Both the position numbers and the translations under genes were made by a program. Positions 23,901-34,500 of a DNA stretch of 64,000 nucleotides are shown here, in pieces. Position 1 is the first letter of the stretch; every line of letters starts with the position of its first letter. A model generated the notes under the pieces. The model searched no databases and was not told where the DNA came from. It saw nothing but the letters and a program-made list of their open reading frames with translations. The stretch covers positions 674,717-738,716 of the forward strand of contig PJRA01000519.1 in NCBI GenBank assembly GCA_016987375.1, written 5' to 3'. This DNA comes from Brachionus koreanus. Taxonomy: Eukaryota; Rotifera; Eurotatoria; Ploima; Brachionidae.

Positions 23901-26900
23901 AGTAGATTAAATTAAAAATTTAAGTTTAAAAATTTATTCTTCTTTACTATCTCAAAATATCTCAAATTTTATTCTCTTTTAGATATTAAATAAAAATTTC
24001 ATAACAGAATATTTAAACTAGAAGAAAAGAAAGAACAGACAAAACTTTATATTTTATAAGATTAAAAGAACATTAATCAAAGATATTTGTCTTTTTCAAT
24101 GTTTTCTCTTAAATTGAAAACTGTTCTTAATTAGATTAATTTTATTATAATTTGTTTAAAACTATCATAGTTAAATTTTATATCATTTTAAATATCGTTT
24201 AATATTATTCTTAATAGAATATACCGTAAACCCTTGCGATATCATGCATGGGATAAATTTTGATTCTTAGGTTTTGGTGCATTTATGAGAAAATTAAAAA
24301 GCCGAAAATGTATAGTAAAACATTCATTCAAATCATGATTTCACTATTTAATTTTTTTTTTGAAAAACGTTTTTAAAACATGCCTATTGTAATGTTTTTG
24401 TTAAGTAGCAGTGAAAGAAAATTATGAATTTTTTAATCAAGAGTTTTTATTTAAGATTTAAATTTTGAACAACAAAAATCAATGAAAAAAAAATGATTGT
24501 TTTTCTTTCTTTTTTTTTTTTTTTATTATTTTTTAATTAAAGCCATTTATAAAAAAAATATGCATCTTCATTTGAAATATGGTTAAAAAGAGTTAATAGT
24601 CCATACTTGATACCAATATAGAAGTTGTTTCTAAATTTTTTGCCAAACTTGATCTATGAGGTCTGTTAAGAAAAAATTAAAATAACAATAAATTAATTTT
24701 AAATACGCAATAACATTGTGGATTTTTAAATTTTTATAAAATTTCAAATCTTTATTTTTAAACTTTTCTAAAATAATTTTAATTTATAAGAAATACATTG
24801 AAATGCAATGCATTTAAAATGAGGATTTATTATTTTTTAACTAAAATTTCTGAAACTTAAAAAAAAAAATTGCTAATTTTGCATAACTTGTATTATTCAT
24901 TATAATTTCTCTTATATGTATTAAAATTATAAATTAAACATTATTTTACTTAAACAAAAAAACTAAAATGTTATCTGAAAGTGTGTATTACAAGTGTGGT
25001 CTTTTAAACTGTGAAATGGAAATATATTTGAATATAATAATAAATAATGATAGTGATTAGTATTTTTTATCAATTCAGTACTTGGCTATTTCTTATCTAC
25101 TAATGTCTCTTTTAAAACGTTTTTTTACTATGCGTTTTGAACAAAGCCTGGTAACATTTTATATAACAATATGAATGTTTTTTGATATTTACATAAGTTA
25201 GCTTAAAATTATCTTTTAACCATTTGGCTAAAATTTATGTTTTTTTCTTTGAGTCTGTCAAAACCTCTTCAAAATTTTTTACTTGGTCAAAATTTAGTAT
25301 CAATAGAACAGAAAAAAATTTACTAATTCAAATAATTATTTTCTTGAAAATATTTACTGCCTTTCCAAAGGCTATAACGACTAAAAGAAAACCAATGATT
25401 TTTTCTACAAGCTTCTAAGCATAAAATAATGTTTCTTGATCCAGAAATAGTTACCAAAGCTTTCAGTATTATAGAACTAGCAAAATTTTGTCAGTCCAGA
25501 GAGATTAAAAATTTTGCATAGATAAAGAAAAAAGAGTGCGAATGAATATTTTGTTTTGTATGATCTGTAAGCGGTCAGTTAAAGTTAATTTTTTAGTTTG
25601 AAATTTTACTTGAGATTTTTATTAGCAAAAATAAAATTAAAAAAAAAATAAATTAATTAATTTATATTTAGATTTAGAGAGATGTTCGAAATTAAACGAA
25701 GAAAATTTGTGTTCAAGCTACGGAACTTACGAGGAAAAGCTATCAACATTTTCTTCAGATAGTAAAACACGGCTTAAACCAGCTGATAAAACCAATTTAA
25801 ACGAGTCAGACATTACTTCAACTTTTATTCAAAAAATAAAGAGTTTAAAAAACATACTGAGTAAAATCCCTGCTAGTGAAACGATCGATTTGGAGCGATT
25901 TCCGCGCATGTCTTCAATTAACTCCTCAACTTCGTATGCATCGTTGAATTCACTAGCCACAATTTTGTCCAATGATCATTTACCCCTTCATCACACGCTT
26001 AACATGATTCTAAACTATTCTTTACAGCTAGACGCTGTCAAACGGTCATTAGCTATTAACATAATTTGTCTAGAAAATGTCAAATTGCCTATGTCACTAG
26101 TTCAGTCCAATGTTGACATGAATGTGTACATTAAAATTGAATTGTTGGAGCCCAATCGGGATATTTATGCCAATTTGGCGCATAAACAATGTGCTAAAAC
26201 ACGTTTGATAAAAAATCGCTCCAATCCCATTTATGAAGAAACTTTCGAGTTCAATTCCTTAGACGATTTGTTCAATAGTTTGACTGACCCAAATTGGGAC
26301 GAAAAATCACCTCGCTTTAGACTAGTATTCAATGTTTGTAATTCTAATATTTATGGACGCGATCAAATAATTGGATTGTGTGTTCATACTTTTAAAAAAG
26401 ATGATTTGTATTTTGCTGATAATTATCAGCATAAAGAGTCAATTCCTAGAATTTATTCAAAAAAAATCGATTTAGTTGACTCAAAAGTAAGCTTTTATTT
26501 CATTTTTAAAAATAATCAATCCTATTTTTTATTAGTTTTTAGTTCAAAACAGATTATCCTTGTTTTCTTTTTAGCAAAAATCAACAATTTTTTTTATTTG
26601 CCAAAAAAAAATAGAAAATTGAATCAAGCATAAATATTATTTTAATTTTCATAAATCTTTACAAATTAAAAAAAAATTTTTTTTTTCAAAAAATTCAAAT
26701 CAAATTCAAAAATATAACAAATTAATATAAAAGAGCTATGATGTGGATTAATCACATAAAGTAAGGTTCAAAGTTCACTGTAATAGCTTGTTTTTAAAAA
26801 TATTAATACATCTTTTGAATTTTTTCACCTCTTGATAGACGGTTCCAAAATATTTAACTTTATTGAACCGATTCACTTCATCAAAACCTTGGACAGCTTT

Positions 26901-29648
26901 GAACATTTGGATTAGATCGCCTCGTAATTATCTAGTTTCTAATATTTTTAAAAGAAGATAAATAAAAATATTTACGAAAAAATCTTTATCAATCTTCATT
27001 CTTACATTTCATTTTGTTTGTTGTTTCTTCTTTTTTATTAAAAATTTTAACTAGAGTAAATCAAATTTTAAAACAGAAACATAAATATACAGTATGTTGC
27101 AAAAGTTTATAAATTAACTATTTTATTTATCTAATTTTTTTATATATTGAATTTTACAAATATTAGAGTGTAAATGTGTGATATCTCACGTTACCAAAGG
27201 GTTTTTTATTTGTAAAGAAAATAACTTTAAAAAAGTATATGAAAACGGCCGTTCTAAAAAATTAGAAATATTGAACCTTAGGCCGAAGTAAAAAATAAAA
27301 TTGTTTATTAAGTATAAAATGTTGTTCGAATTAGATTTTAAAATTTAAATAGCTTTGTGATTGACTAACGCATGCGAATAAAAACTAAAATACTGAGATG
27401 TCAGATATAACTGCTTAATTGCAACCATATCTGCGTATGCGCGTTAGTCAGTCACAATAAAAAGAAGCTGATCAAATCAGATGGTGACTTTGTGTTGTCT
27501 TTTTCAAAGACACCACAAAATGAAAAAAAAATAAAAGCACTAATTTGAAATTTTCTTTTTTCTCTTCAATTTGATATATCACACTCGACATAAAAATATA
27601 ATTATCTCTTAAAAAAAAAAATTCCTCTAAAAATTAAAAAATAAAAGTCGGTACAAAAGTTTAGAAATTCCGGTAATCTAAAAGTTTACTACCTTTTTTT
27701 CTATTCAGTTAATTTTCTAAAAATTTCTGATATAGTTAAATGAAAGCAATTTAAATATCTCTTATTTCAGTCCATTAACTGAGTTTTCTTCATCATCTTC
27801 TTAAATCTTATCTGAATGGACTTAAAAAAGACCCCTGAAGTACATCCATTTTTAACTTAACAGGTTTAGACTTTTCAGTGCCAATTCTAACTATTTGAGT
27901 TCTATTTTCAAATAGTTAAAAAGAAGAGCCAAAGAATAATTATCAAAACTATAATGGAAAAGTTTTAAAAGTAATAAATTTGTATCATTAGCATCAAATA
28001 TTTTCTAAAATCAATTAACAGAGAAACATTTGTTAGTTACTTTTCTTTTGCTTCATTTATTTCACACTATTTATTTATAGATAGGTCGTGTGAAATTTCG
28101 TACAATTGAACGGAACAAAATGTTAAAAATTCTTATAACTTTTCTGTCAAAAGTCATAAGCAATTTTTGTAAATGCAGCATGGTGCAACATTCAAAGTTG
28201 CACTATTATGAAAAATCTGAAAACTTAGCATAACAAATTTGTATGCTAAGTATGTTGGAGTTTTTTGCACTTATAGAACTAATTATAAGCCTTCAGAAAA
28301 AAAGTTATTAGATATTTTAGCATTTTTTTTGTTCTATTTGTTTAATTTGTACCAAATTTCACAAAACCTTATAGATGACTGTTTGATAAGAATTTCCAGC
28401 TCTAAAACCTAGTTGTCCACTAAATAAAATTTTATTTAATTCAAAATAGGAAGATATCTTTTTTATCAAAAGCTTCTCAGATATTTTTTTATCGGTGATA
28501 GGATTGATATCTCGACGATAATTATTTATATCTGACCTATATCCTTTATTTTTAAATGACGGATTTAAATAAATAATTTTCAGTAGTTATGTATTTTATT
28601 AAATACTAAACAATTATTAAAAATCTTACATAATAATGAAATAAAAATTTCACTAAGATTTTGAATTATAAAATTTTATAAAGTCATTTTAAAATTAGCA
28701 CTTGACTTTCATAGCACTGAAATTTCAAACAAGTCCGCTCTCTCTCTTCTTTCACTCAGATTTGTCAGTTCTAATTTTTTCAACCTCATTTCATCACCTT
28801 ATTCAACGCATTCATATCACTTTTCATACTTGGATTCCAAGCCTGCACTGCGTAATCTAGATGGGGATGTTTTAGGTTAGAAAAGACTTTTGAGAGAAAA
28901 GTTTTAAGAATTTTAAACATTTTGTTCTGTTCAATTGTACTAAATTTCACAATGTATGGAGATAAGTATGTGTCAGTGTTTATTAAAAATTGCGAAAATA
29001 ATTTTTTAAAATATTTTAGTCAATTTATTAAATAAAGATTTTTTTCTTTCTTACTAGTCCTCAGACATCAACTTGGGTCAGCTTCAATTATCATTAAACT
29101 ACGATACTAAAACAAAAACAATTCACATTCATGTAATTAAAGCATTTGGCCTACAATTGCCAAAGTATTTTCTTGATTCTGATAAAATTCCAAGTTCATA
29201 TGTGAAAATTTACATGATTTATCGAGGCCAACGAGTTGACAAAAAACAGACTAAAATTGTGATGGAAACACGTGACCCATTGTTTGATCAAAAATTCGAG
29301 TTTAACATTTTGAATTTGCTTCAGCTGAGTCAACCGATGGACAACGCGTCGTTTGAGCCTGAATGCAACGAAATCGAAGACAAAAACGATACTATATTGT
29401 CGAATCAGATAAGCTCTAGAATTCAGTTCGTGTTTTTGGTCATGGACTGGGACAAAGTGGAAAAAAATGACGTTATCGGAAAGCTAGAACTCAACACCCA
29501 ACTTCATGTCCAGCGCATAATTAACAAACAAAACGTTAATTTTGACTCGCCCACTGAACCCATTCAGATGTCAAGTCAAAATTGGTTCGATATTTTTCAC
29601 CAAGCCAACCAACCAATTTTATGTACATTTCAAATAAAAAATTATTAA
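14956..29648 (+). CDS. Synaptotagmin-like protein, one TM and two C2 domains
   Basis: Three exons joined in phase: 14956-15151, 25672-26486 and 29058-29648, total 533 residues. The ATG at 14956 (MDLESFGKYTKYS) is the first methionine of the exon. Exon 1 encodes a transmembrane segment (about residues 18-46, VLVPLLSILLVIIGIIALVYLI) and basic stop-transfer residues. Exon 2 carries a Ser/Thr-rich linker and C2A (about 185-310; NYSLQLDAVKRSLAINII). Exon 3 encodes C2B (about 343-533; GQLQLSLNYDTKTKTIHI). Synaptotagmins are vesicle membrane proteins that couple calcium to exocytosis. Here C2A lacks the usual Asp residues of loops 1 and 3 (NVCNSNIYGRD in place of D-x-D), so it should not bind calcium. 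C2B keeps DWDKVEKND in loop 3 but has PSSYVK where SDPYVK is usual. The C-terminal WHxL motif reads WFDI. This resembles calcium-independent synaptotagmins; the exact subtype is not assigned. Confidence 0.88.
17220..17340. repeat. Short direct and inverted repeats with TTTAGTGACATG core
   Basis: The core tttagtgaca(t/c)g appears at about 17228, 17263 and 17319, with a perfect palindrome aaaatagagtactctatttt at 17246-17265 and flanking gttataaca on both sides (17274 and 17352). It looks like a small foldback element or its remnant. Confidence 0.5.
17340..17560 (-). mobile_element. LINE reverse transcriptase fragment (jockey/CR1-like)
   Basis: The minus strand reads GSLLGPLLFLIFISDLSN and then CEKYADDTKISSI, the conserved RT blocks (G-x-LxGPLLF and the YADD catalytic box). 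The frame is short and truncated on both sides. Confidence 0.85.
18208..18228. repeat. (TAA)n microsatellite
   Basis: About six copies of a taa unit after aggcttgaat. Such a tail is common at the 3' end of LINEs, and similar taa runs follow the repeat at 37487-37560. Confidence 0.6.
23533..23700. mobile_element. MITE, family A, copy 1
   Basis: Terminal inverted repeats: ggcaaaataaaaataattt at the left, and its imperfect complement (attattttcattctagc) at the right. The inner arms (acattttcat ... atgtgaaaat) are also complementary. A second copy with a clear 10-bp duplication of target sequence lies at 56619-56789. Confidence 0.75.
24226..24300. mobile_element. Relict end of a foldback element
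   Basis: The stretch gtaaacccttgcgatatcat followed by gcatgggataaattttgat matches the reverse complement of the right end of the foldback element at 41535-41870. Only about 70 bp are recognisable. Confidence 0.7.
26800..26945 (-). mobile_element. LINE ORF2 C-terminal fragment
   Basis: The minus strand reads LRGDLIQMFKAVQGFDEVNRF, cut here to RGDLIQMFKAVQGFDEV, followed by NKVKYFGTV. The RGDLIQ-F-K block is characteristic of the C-terminus of jockey/CR1 ORF2. Very short and truncated. Confidence 0.75.
27085..27720. mobile_element. Tc1-like non-autonomous element
   Basis: The left edge tacagtatgttgcaaaagtt (27088 on) is shared with the Tc1 remnant at 45905. Internal ttaattagagtgtaaa and tttgatatatcacactcgac blocks are shared with 7560-7890. 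Near 27655 the line aaaagtttagaaattccggt parallels aaagcttagaaattggggta in the 45905 element. No transposase reading frame remains. Confidence 0.6.
27355..27457. mobile_element. About 100-bp foldback element nested in the Tc1-like element
   Basis: The left arm ttgtgattgactaacgcatg pairs with the right arm gcgcgttagtcagtcacaa. The interior has no coding content. It interrupts sequence shared with the 7560 element, so it inserted later. Confidence 0.7.
28087..28372. mobile_element. Foldback MITE, family B (GTGAAATTTCGTAC termini)
   Basis: Left end gtgaaatttcgtacaattga and right end (complement) gtgaaatttggtacaaatta, with arms continuing through a gaacaaaatg-like block and ataactttt. A third copy of the same end lies inverted at about 28893-28952. 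It sits beside LINE fragments in the synaptotagmin intron. Confidence 0.75.
28385..28570 (-). mobile_element. LINE reverse transcriptase N-terminal fragment
   Basis: The minus strand reads NKGYRSDINNYRRDINPIT and later KILFSGQLGFRAGNSYQT. These match the NYRPIS and QFGFR-x-G-x-ST blocks at the start of LINE RT domains. Confidence 0.85.
28735..28945 (-). mobile_element. LINE ORF2 C-terminal fragment with family B terminal repeat
   Basis: The minus strand reads HPHLDYAVQAWNPSM, the thumb-domain HLEYA-x-WxP block of jockey/CR1 elements. It is followed by a frameshifted remnant of the L-x-NLxERR segment. The right edge, around 28893-28950, is an inverted copy of the family B MITE end. Confidence 0.8.
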
Positions 29649-29727
29649 TTTTTTTGTTTCATATATTTTCTAATATAAATTTTAATAAATTATTTTTTTT
29701 CATTTTTTATTTTAACCAAGAAAAAGC

Positions 29728-30192
29728 ATGTCTTGTCTATTGGTAAAAAATTTAAATAACCAAACTAGCATTCAAATATTGGAAGGATGTTTTTTTCCAT
29801 ACAAGCCTTTGAAAGTGCTTGATTTGAATAAAAATGAAGACGGATCTAAAACGGCGCGAATTCAATTTGAAAGCAAAGAAAATGCTAACAAAGCCATGCA
29901 GGAGATGAATATGAAAGAAATAATGAATAGAAAAATTGAAATTGAATTTTTTCAACAAGATGTCGTTATTCAGGACGATGAAGAAACAAAAGAGCTAATT
30001 GGTGAGGCCGTTTATCCTATCGCTCTGGGACGCTATGGAAAAGTAGCTCCCAAGCTGACCGGAATGCTTGTCGAATCAATTATTAAAAATACTAAAAATG
30101 ATAAAGAGTTACTCAATGATTTGCTCAGTGATGATATTATTTTAGATGAATTAGTCGACTATGCTTATGATAAATTTGTTCTTGAATCATGA
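29728..30192 (+). CDS. Small RRM-MLLE protein (mini PABP-like)
   Basis: Intronless 154-residue protein. Residues about 1-78 form an RRM: RNP2 CLLVKNL and RNP1 position KTARIQFESKENANKAM, where the usual KGFGFVxF aromatic residues are absent, so RNA binding may be weak or altered. Residues about 88-154 form an MLLE (PABC) domain: GEAVYPIALGRYGKVAPKL then TGMLVES and ELLNDLLS, closely following the GERLYPL...KITGMLLE...ELL pattern of cytoplasmic poly(A)-binding protein. MLLE domains bind PAM2 peptides in translation and deadenylation factors. Full-size PABPs have four RRMs and a long linker before MLLE (over 600 residues). ATG at 29728 begins 80 bp after the synaptotagmin stop codon on the same strand. 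A retained fragment of a PABP duplication is an alternative, but the frame is intact. Confidence 0.8.
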   Translation: MSCLLVKNLNNQTSIQILEGCFFPYKPLKVLDLNKNEDGSKTARIQFESKENANKAMQEMNMKEIMNRKIEIEFFQQDVVIQDDEETKELIGEAVYPIALGRYGKVAPKLTGMLVESIIKNTKNDKELLNDLLSDDIILDELVDYAYDKFVLES

Positions 30193-31565
30193 GTTTTTGT
30201 ATTCTTTTTTTTCAATCAAATACTTTTAAATAATCAAATTTTAATAAAAACTAATTTATTATGATGATTTGTTGAAATTATTTCGTAGATAGAATGAGGC
30301 AGCTTGAGGTTGTCTCAATGATTTTGATTAAAAATTCACTTTTTGAAAATTAAAGATTTTTGAGTAAAAAAAATCATAGAAAAAATTCGGTTAATTAATG
30401 CAAAATTAAAATAGAATAAAATTAAGAATATCTAATTTTAAAAGTTTATGATACAGACTCATTTGCTGTTTGATTGTTTTGTAACATCTTATCCAATTAA
30501 GTTTCTTATTCAACTGGCTTATCATTTTTTAAATAAATCTTTTAATTAAGTATTTCGTTTTTTCTTTTTTAAAACTTGTCTTTCACAATACCATTTTGTT
30601 AACAGAAATTCTGATTTTAGAAAAAATTTAAAGCTAAAAAATTAATGAACCAAAAACTGAATGAAAACAGAATATATTGAATTATATTTCTAAATAATCA
30701 TTGATTTAGAAAGCATCAAAAAAAAAATATTAAAAAAAAAAATTTTAATTTATTTAAAAATTTTATTTTAAATAAAAAACTTTTTGAAAATAAAAAATTT
30801 TTGAATAAAAATTTGATTTTTGATTTCTGGCTTTATTTTTATTTTACTACCAATTAAAAAAATTTTTAGAAATTGAAAAAAATCTTTGATTCACGGTAGT
30901 TTTTTTTTCGAGAACAAAATTCAAAATCAGTATCGATAAATTTTTTCTATATTATATTTCTGGAAAAGACTTAGTGGACAAACATACAAGCCAAAGTCAG
31001 ACATCCTCAAAAACTAGCATTTTCTTCTATTAATAAAGAGCGAATAATACATTTTCAAGAAAATAACATCATAAGTATAAATTTACATTGTTAGTTTTCT
31101 ATTTGGGTTTTTTAAATCTGAAAATTTTAATTTAACTTTGAATTTTCTATTATTTCGCATTTAGTATTGACAAAAAAAAACAACAAATAATAAACCATAA
31201 TGGTAAAAGCTTTGTATAAATTTATTTCTAAGGCTTAAGTTTAAAAATAGTTATATTTGGAAAAGGAATCATAAAATGAAATTTTTAGCAAAAGTTTATT
31301 TTTTTACGTTCAATTGTCATCAAATTAATTTTTTTAAAATAAAATAAGCAACAATAAAATCCATCATTTTAATTAATTAGCCCAACTAGGAATTTTATTT
31401 ATTTAGAAACAACTTTTTATGATTGTTTGTACAATTCCTTTTTTAGAAGAAAAAAACATTTTTGGGTTTGAAAACTAAAGGCAATAAACGCTAAAAACCT
31501 CCACTTATCCCATTATAAATTGCTTTTAAACGAAAAAAAAAAACTAAAACTAAAATAGAAAAAAA
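30193..31565. other. Intergenic, no gene seen
   Basis: AT-rich with long A/T runs. An aataaa near 30243 may serve as the poly(A) signal of the RRM-MLLE gene. Nothing else is supportable. Confidence 0.4.
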
Positions 31566-34500
31566 ATGACTGATAGAAAAATAAATTCGAAATTTTTTAG
31601 CACTATTTTAAAATCTTCTCAAGATTCTAACGGCCAAACTAATATATTTGAAGTAATTTTTTGAAAAATTTTATCCAAAGCTTTATGATCTCATAATTTT
31701 TAAAGTATGATGTTTCACAAAGTCCAAAATATATCAGTGTTTTTAGAGATTTTTTATCATTTAGACCAAAATTTTTTATCCTTTTGATTAATTTGATCAC
31801 TCTGCTTTCATTACTGGCTATTGGATTTGGCCTTTTTATCCTAATAAACCACTCAAGTAAAATAAATTAAAAATATTATACAAATTGATAAAGCTTTTTT
31901 ACACAAGATCTCAAGAAACATGGAGACTATTGTAATTTGTCTGTTGAATGTTCCTCAGATGATTATTTAATTTGTTCAGAAAATAAATGCCAATGTCCTG
32001 AGGGAATGTTTTATAAAACTACATGCGGTAATTCGATGAAATATATTAAAAAAAATTTAATTAAATTTATAGTTCATCTGATACCAAATAAGATGATATG
32101 ATATTAGTTAATATCATTTTTATTTTTCACTTTTATTATATCAGCTGCTATTATCAGTTGATTTTAACTTATATTAGTTAAAAAATAAGTTTTTTTTTTA
32201 AAAAAAGAAATTTACTTTTTACCTACATTGCTAAATTCAAACCATTCTTTGTATAAAACATTTTTTAAATGCTCAATGTTCTGCTCTTTGGACCAGTCGC
32301 TCACTGAGCGAGCAGTATGTTCCGAAGCGTTATCTTTATGAAAAATCCAATGATAATTTGGCTCAAATAGGAATTCAACAAATGGTAAAAGATTGTCTTC
32401 CAAGGTATTGATGCAGAAAAATTGATTAATACTTCCTGTATAAATTTTGCATATACCATTGCCTATGTAAGAAATGCATCTCCATATATTAGCTGAACCT
32501 CCACTGTTTTGTAGCCTTGGTTTACAGAATTTTAGAAGTTTGATACAATTGTTTAATAATTATTTATCAGGATTATCCGAATTTCTTAACTTTTGAACTG
32601 ACTTTTATCTTTAGATTTTAAAGGAAGTGTTTTGAATATAAACATTTAAGAGTTAATTATAGTTTTATTCCGAGTGTGATATTTATTTTATTTATTTAAT
32701 TAAAGTTTAAGTCCCATGGACAAATTGAAAATGAAGAAAATTGGACAATTAAATATCCATTTTACAATTAAGTAAAAAATTCAGTTTGTTATATACAAAC
32801 AAATGATTAAGATTATTCAATATACACTATTNNNNNNNNNNNNNNNNNNNNNNNNNNNNNNNNNNNNNNNNNNNNNNNNNNNNNNNNNNNNNNNNNNNNN
32901 NGAATTTATATGAGTCAGATCTTCTACTTTTTGATAACTGTTTAATAAAAGAAGTATTCTCTCTATCAAATATTTTATAATCTTTCCTTAAGTTTTCAAA
33001 AACTTTTTTACATAATTGGTTATTAAAAATTTGTTTGACCAAGAACATTTTATGCTTATAATAAATTTGTCTAATTGACTCCAATTTTAATGCTTTGTTC
33101 AAAGGTTTTGTTTTCGTAAATTTACTGAGCCCAATAAATCGTTTTATTAAAATATTTTGCCGTATATCAAATTCTTTTAAACTGTTTTCATTAATGAAGA
33201 TATTATCTAAATGATATCTAAAGATTGATTGAGAGAATTGTTTATATAAGAAAGCTAAGGTCTCTGGGTTCATTAATCCAACACTATTTAGAGAGTAAAA
33301 ACTCTTTTCAACTTGTTTCATCTTATTTTCCACGAAATCCTTTATTGATTTTTGATTTCCAATAGGTAGACCAAGATAAATCAAACTTTGTACTTTTGGA
33401 ATCGTAGAGTCATTTAAATTCTGTTTTAGAACTTTTACTTTTTTTTCGAATAGGATTGATGCCGATTTAGAGGCATTGAATTCGATTTTCCAGTCCTTAG
33501 CAAAATTTTAATGTGTTTTTCGGATGGTGATAATAAGACTATATCGTCACAGTAGGCAAGAACCGACAAATTTATTTCACCAATCTTTGCACCAACTTTT
33601 AACTCAGTACATATAGATAACATTTGATCGATGAAAAAATTAAATAAGTAAGGAGATGATATTCCTCCTTGTTTGACTCCTTTTGTTATTGGGAAATGAT
33701 TACTTTTTTCTTCACCAACTTTGATGATCACTTTAGAAATTTCATAATATCTGTATAATATTCTCCACAAATAATTATTCATTTTTCCAATTAGTTTGTA
33801 GAAAAGCCCAGCACGCCATAATTTATCAAACGCTTTACTGGCATCAAGACTTATTAGATTTAAACGAAATCCTCCTTGGCAATAATAGTTGACTACTTCT
33901 TTTGTTAAAAAGTAGCAATGTTTACATGAGCTCTTTTTTTTATTTTCCAAATTGATTGCTACGAATGCTATCAAAAACATTCGTCTTGGCTAAGATAAGA
34001 GACTCAAAAATAGTTGATAAACATGACTACGTGATAGGTCTCCAATCTGAAGGATAAAAAATGATATAAAATTAAATTGTAAAAAAAAACTCTACAAATT
34101 TGTGTTTTTAATTTTTTTCTTATTCTTTGATTCAGTTTTTCGTCAAATTCAAATAATAAACAATTTTAGCTCAATATTATTGTACAACTTTGTTCAAATG
34201 AATTCTAAGCAAAAAATGTGCAATTTGTGTTATTGCAAGTTTTAACTAATGTTTTTTTAATGATGTGAAAAAATAAAGAGTTTTTGTAGAATTAAGAACT
34301 CGTTTGTACCAAGTTTATCTCAGGATACATATAAGGATGCATATAAGGATACATGTTGGGATACATATGGGGTTAAATAGAGGATACACGTGGAGATACA
34401 AATTTGAAAAAAAAAAAATTTATTTATTATTCTAAGTATTTTTTTTCAAACTCAATTTTTTTAAAAATATAATCAAATTTAAAATTGATTAAATTTTCAA

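Larger units (their letters stand above)
15152..25671 (+). other. 10.5-kb first intron of the synaptotagmin-like gene
   Basis: Donor GTAAGC at 15152 and acceptor TTTATATTTAG ending at 25671; reading phase is preserved across it. Contents: short repeated tttagtgacatgt motifs (17225-17340), a LINE RT fragment (17340-17560), a (taa)n tract (18208-18226), a relict foldback-element end (24226-24300) and a MITE copy (23533-23700). The rest, including about 18.3-23.5 kb, is AT-rich with no supportable gene. Short open frames in it are chance. Confidence 0.75.
26640..29057. other. Second intron of the synaptotagmin-like gene (distal part), transposon-rich
   Basis: The intron runs from 26487 (GTAAGC) to 29057 (TTACTAG). 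It holds LINE C-terminal and RT pieces, Tc1-like ends and two foldback elements, listed separately. No host exon is seen between C2A and C2B. Confidence 0.7.

Noticed and set aside
25224..25418. 64-codon plus-strand frame just before the C2A exon
   Set aside because: No splice support; the C2A exon joins exon 1 in phase without it.
34318..34398. ggatacata-like tandem as a CRISPR or regulatory array
   Set aside because: Only a few irregular units in a eukaryotic intron; no conserved spacing.
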